Origin: Chryseobacterium gleum
GTDB lineage: Bacteria; Bacteroidota; Bacteroidia; Flavobacteriales_D; Sanyastnellaceae
Assembly (NCBI GenBank): GCA_945878835.1
Contig: CAMCUG010000096.1
Location: 1-6,038 of the forward strand
Direction of reading: 5' to 3'
DNA: 6,038 nucleotides
The stretch's first letter is position 1, and the number at the start of each line of letters is the position of its first letter. The translations under genes were made by a program, and so were the position numbers. A model generated the notes under the pieces. It searched no databases and was not told the origin of the DNA. It saw only the letters and a program-made list of their open reading frames with translations. Positions 5,884 through 6,038 of this stretch are shown here, one piece after another.

Positions 5884-6038
5884 AGTTTACGGGCTAAAAT
5901 AAAATCGCGTTTGTAGTTGACTTGAATTCCATCTTCGTTGAATGCTTCAAAGGTAGCAATGTAAATGCCTATTGCAAGTGCTTCGCCATTATCCGAAAGA
6001 CCGTCCCAAATTGCAATTCCTTTTGGACCTAAATATTC
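5880..6038 (-). CDS. C-terminus of a secreted protein with FlgD-Ig-like domain (partial)
   Basis: Reading inward from the window edge, an open frame gives 52 residues before TGA (5882-5880). The 5' part of the gene lies beyond the window. The segment contains IAIWDGLSDNGEALAIGIYI, then ATFEAFNEDG and a closing FILARKL. The pattern WDG-x(2)-D-x-G-x(5)-GIYI-x-x-FEAF is that of the FlgD-like Ig fold found at the C-termini of secreted Bacteroidota proteins, often those with lamin-tail domains. The protein is therefore probably exported and surface-associated or extracellular, but its main domains cannot be seen. The 4-nt overlap with the deacetylase start points to joint expression. The reading frame is supported by the overlap and the motif; the full identity of the protein is not. 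Confidence 0.75.
   Translation of the reverse strand, partial: EYLGPKGIAIWDGLSDNGEALAIGIYIATFEAFNEDGIQVNYKRDFILARKL

Noticed and set aside
1..6038. CRISPR arrays, tRNA or rRNA genes, insertion sequences, riboswitches
   Set aside because: I found no spaced direct repeats, no terminal inverted repeats flanking a transposase and no RNA-gene signatures; the longest gap between genes is 62 nt.

Overview
The window looks like ordinary chromosomal DNA from a Bacteroidota bacterium, most likely of the Flavobacteriales type. The evidence is the moderate, AT-leaning base composition, the lack of clear Shine-Dalgarno sequences, promoter boxes of the TAnnTTTG type set almost against start codons, and several proteins typical of the phylum. 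These are a TonB-dependent receptor with a carboxypeptidase-regulatory-like N-terminal domain, an HU-CCDC81/SPOR membrane protein, a KdsB, and the C-terminus of a secreted FlgD-Ig-like/lamin-tail type protein. I cannot name the species.

All seven genes lie on the minus strand and are densely packed, so transcription runs from position 6038 towards 1. In that order they are: (1) the last 52 residues of a secreted protein with a FlgD-like C-terminal Ig fold; (2) a small NodB-fold polysaccharide deacetylase overlapping it by 4 nt; (3) after 39 nt, an 811-residue TonB-dependent outer-membrane receptor; (4) after 1 nt, kdsB (CMP-Kdo synthetase); (5) after 36 nt carrying a promoter-like sequence, a 332-residue protein with tandem HU-like domains, one transmembrane helix and a C-terminal SPOR domain; (6) after 62 nt, a small XRE-type helix-turn-helix protein with a coiled-coil tail; (7) after 21 nt carrying a perfect TAnnTTTG box, a HAD-superfamily phosphatase resembling YihX.

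The common theme is the cell envelope. The secreted protein, deacetylase, receptor and KdsB form a tightly spaced, probably co-transcribed group acting on or at the surface. The HU-SPOR protein may link DNA to septal peptidoglycan. The HTH regulator and HAD phosphatase are housekeeping-type genes with no clear functional link to the others.

I see no mobile element, CRISPR array, RNA gene, integrase or defence cassette, and no intergenic stretch longer than 62 nt. I found no convincing new system. The points most worth a second look are the HU-SPOR architecture, two promoter boxes that imply leaderless mRNAs, a Cys in place of a usually conserved His in KdsB, and a few small oddities in the receptor and deacetylase.
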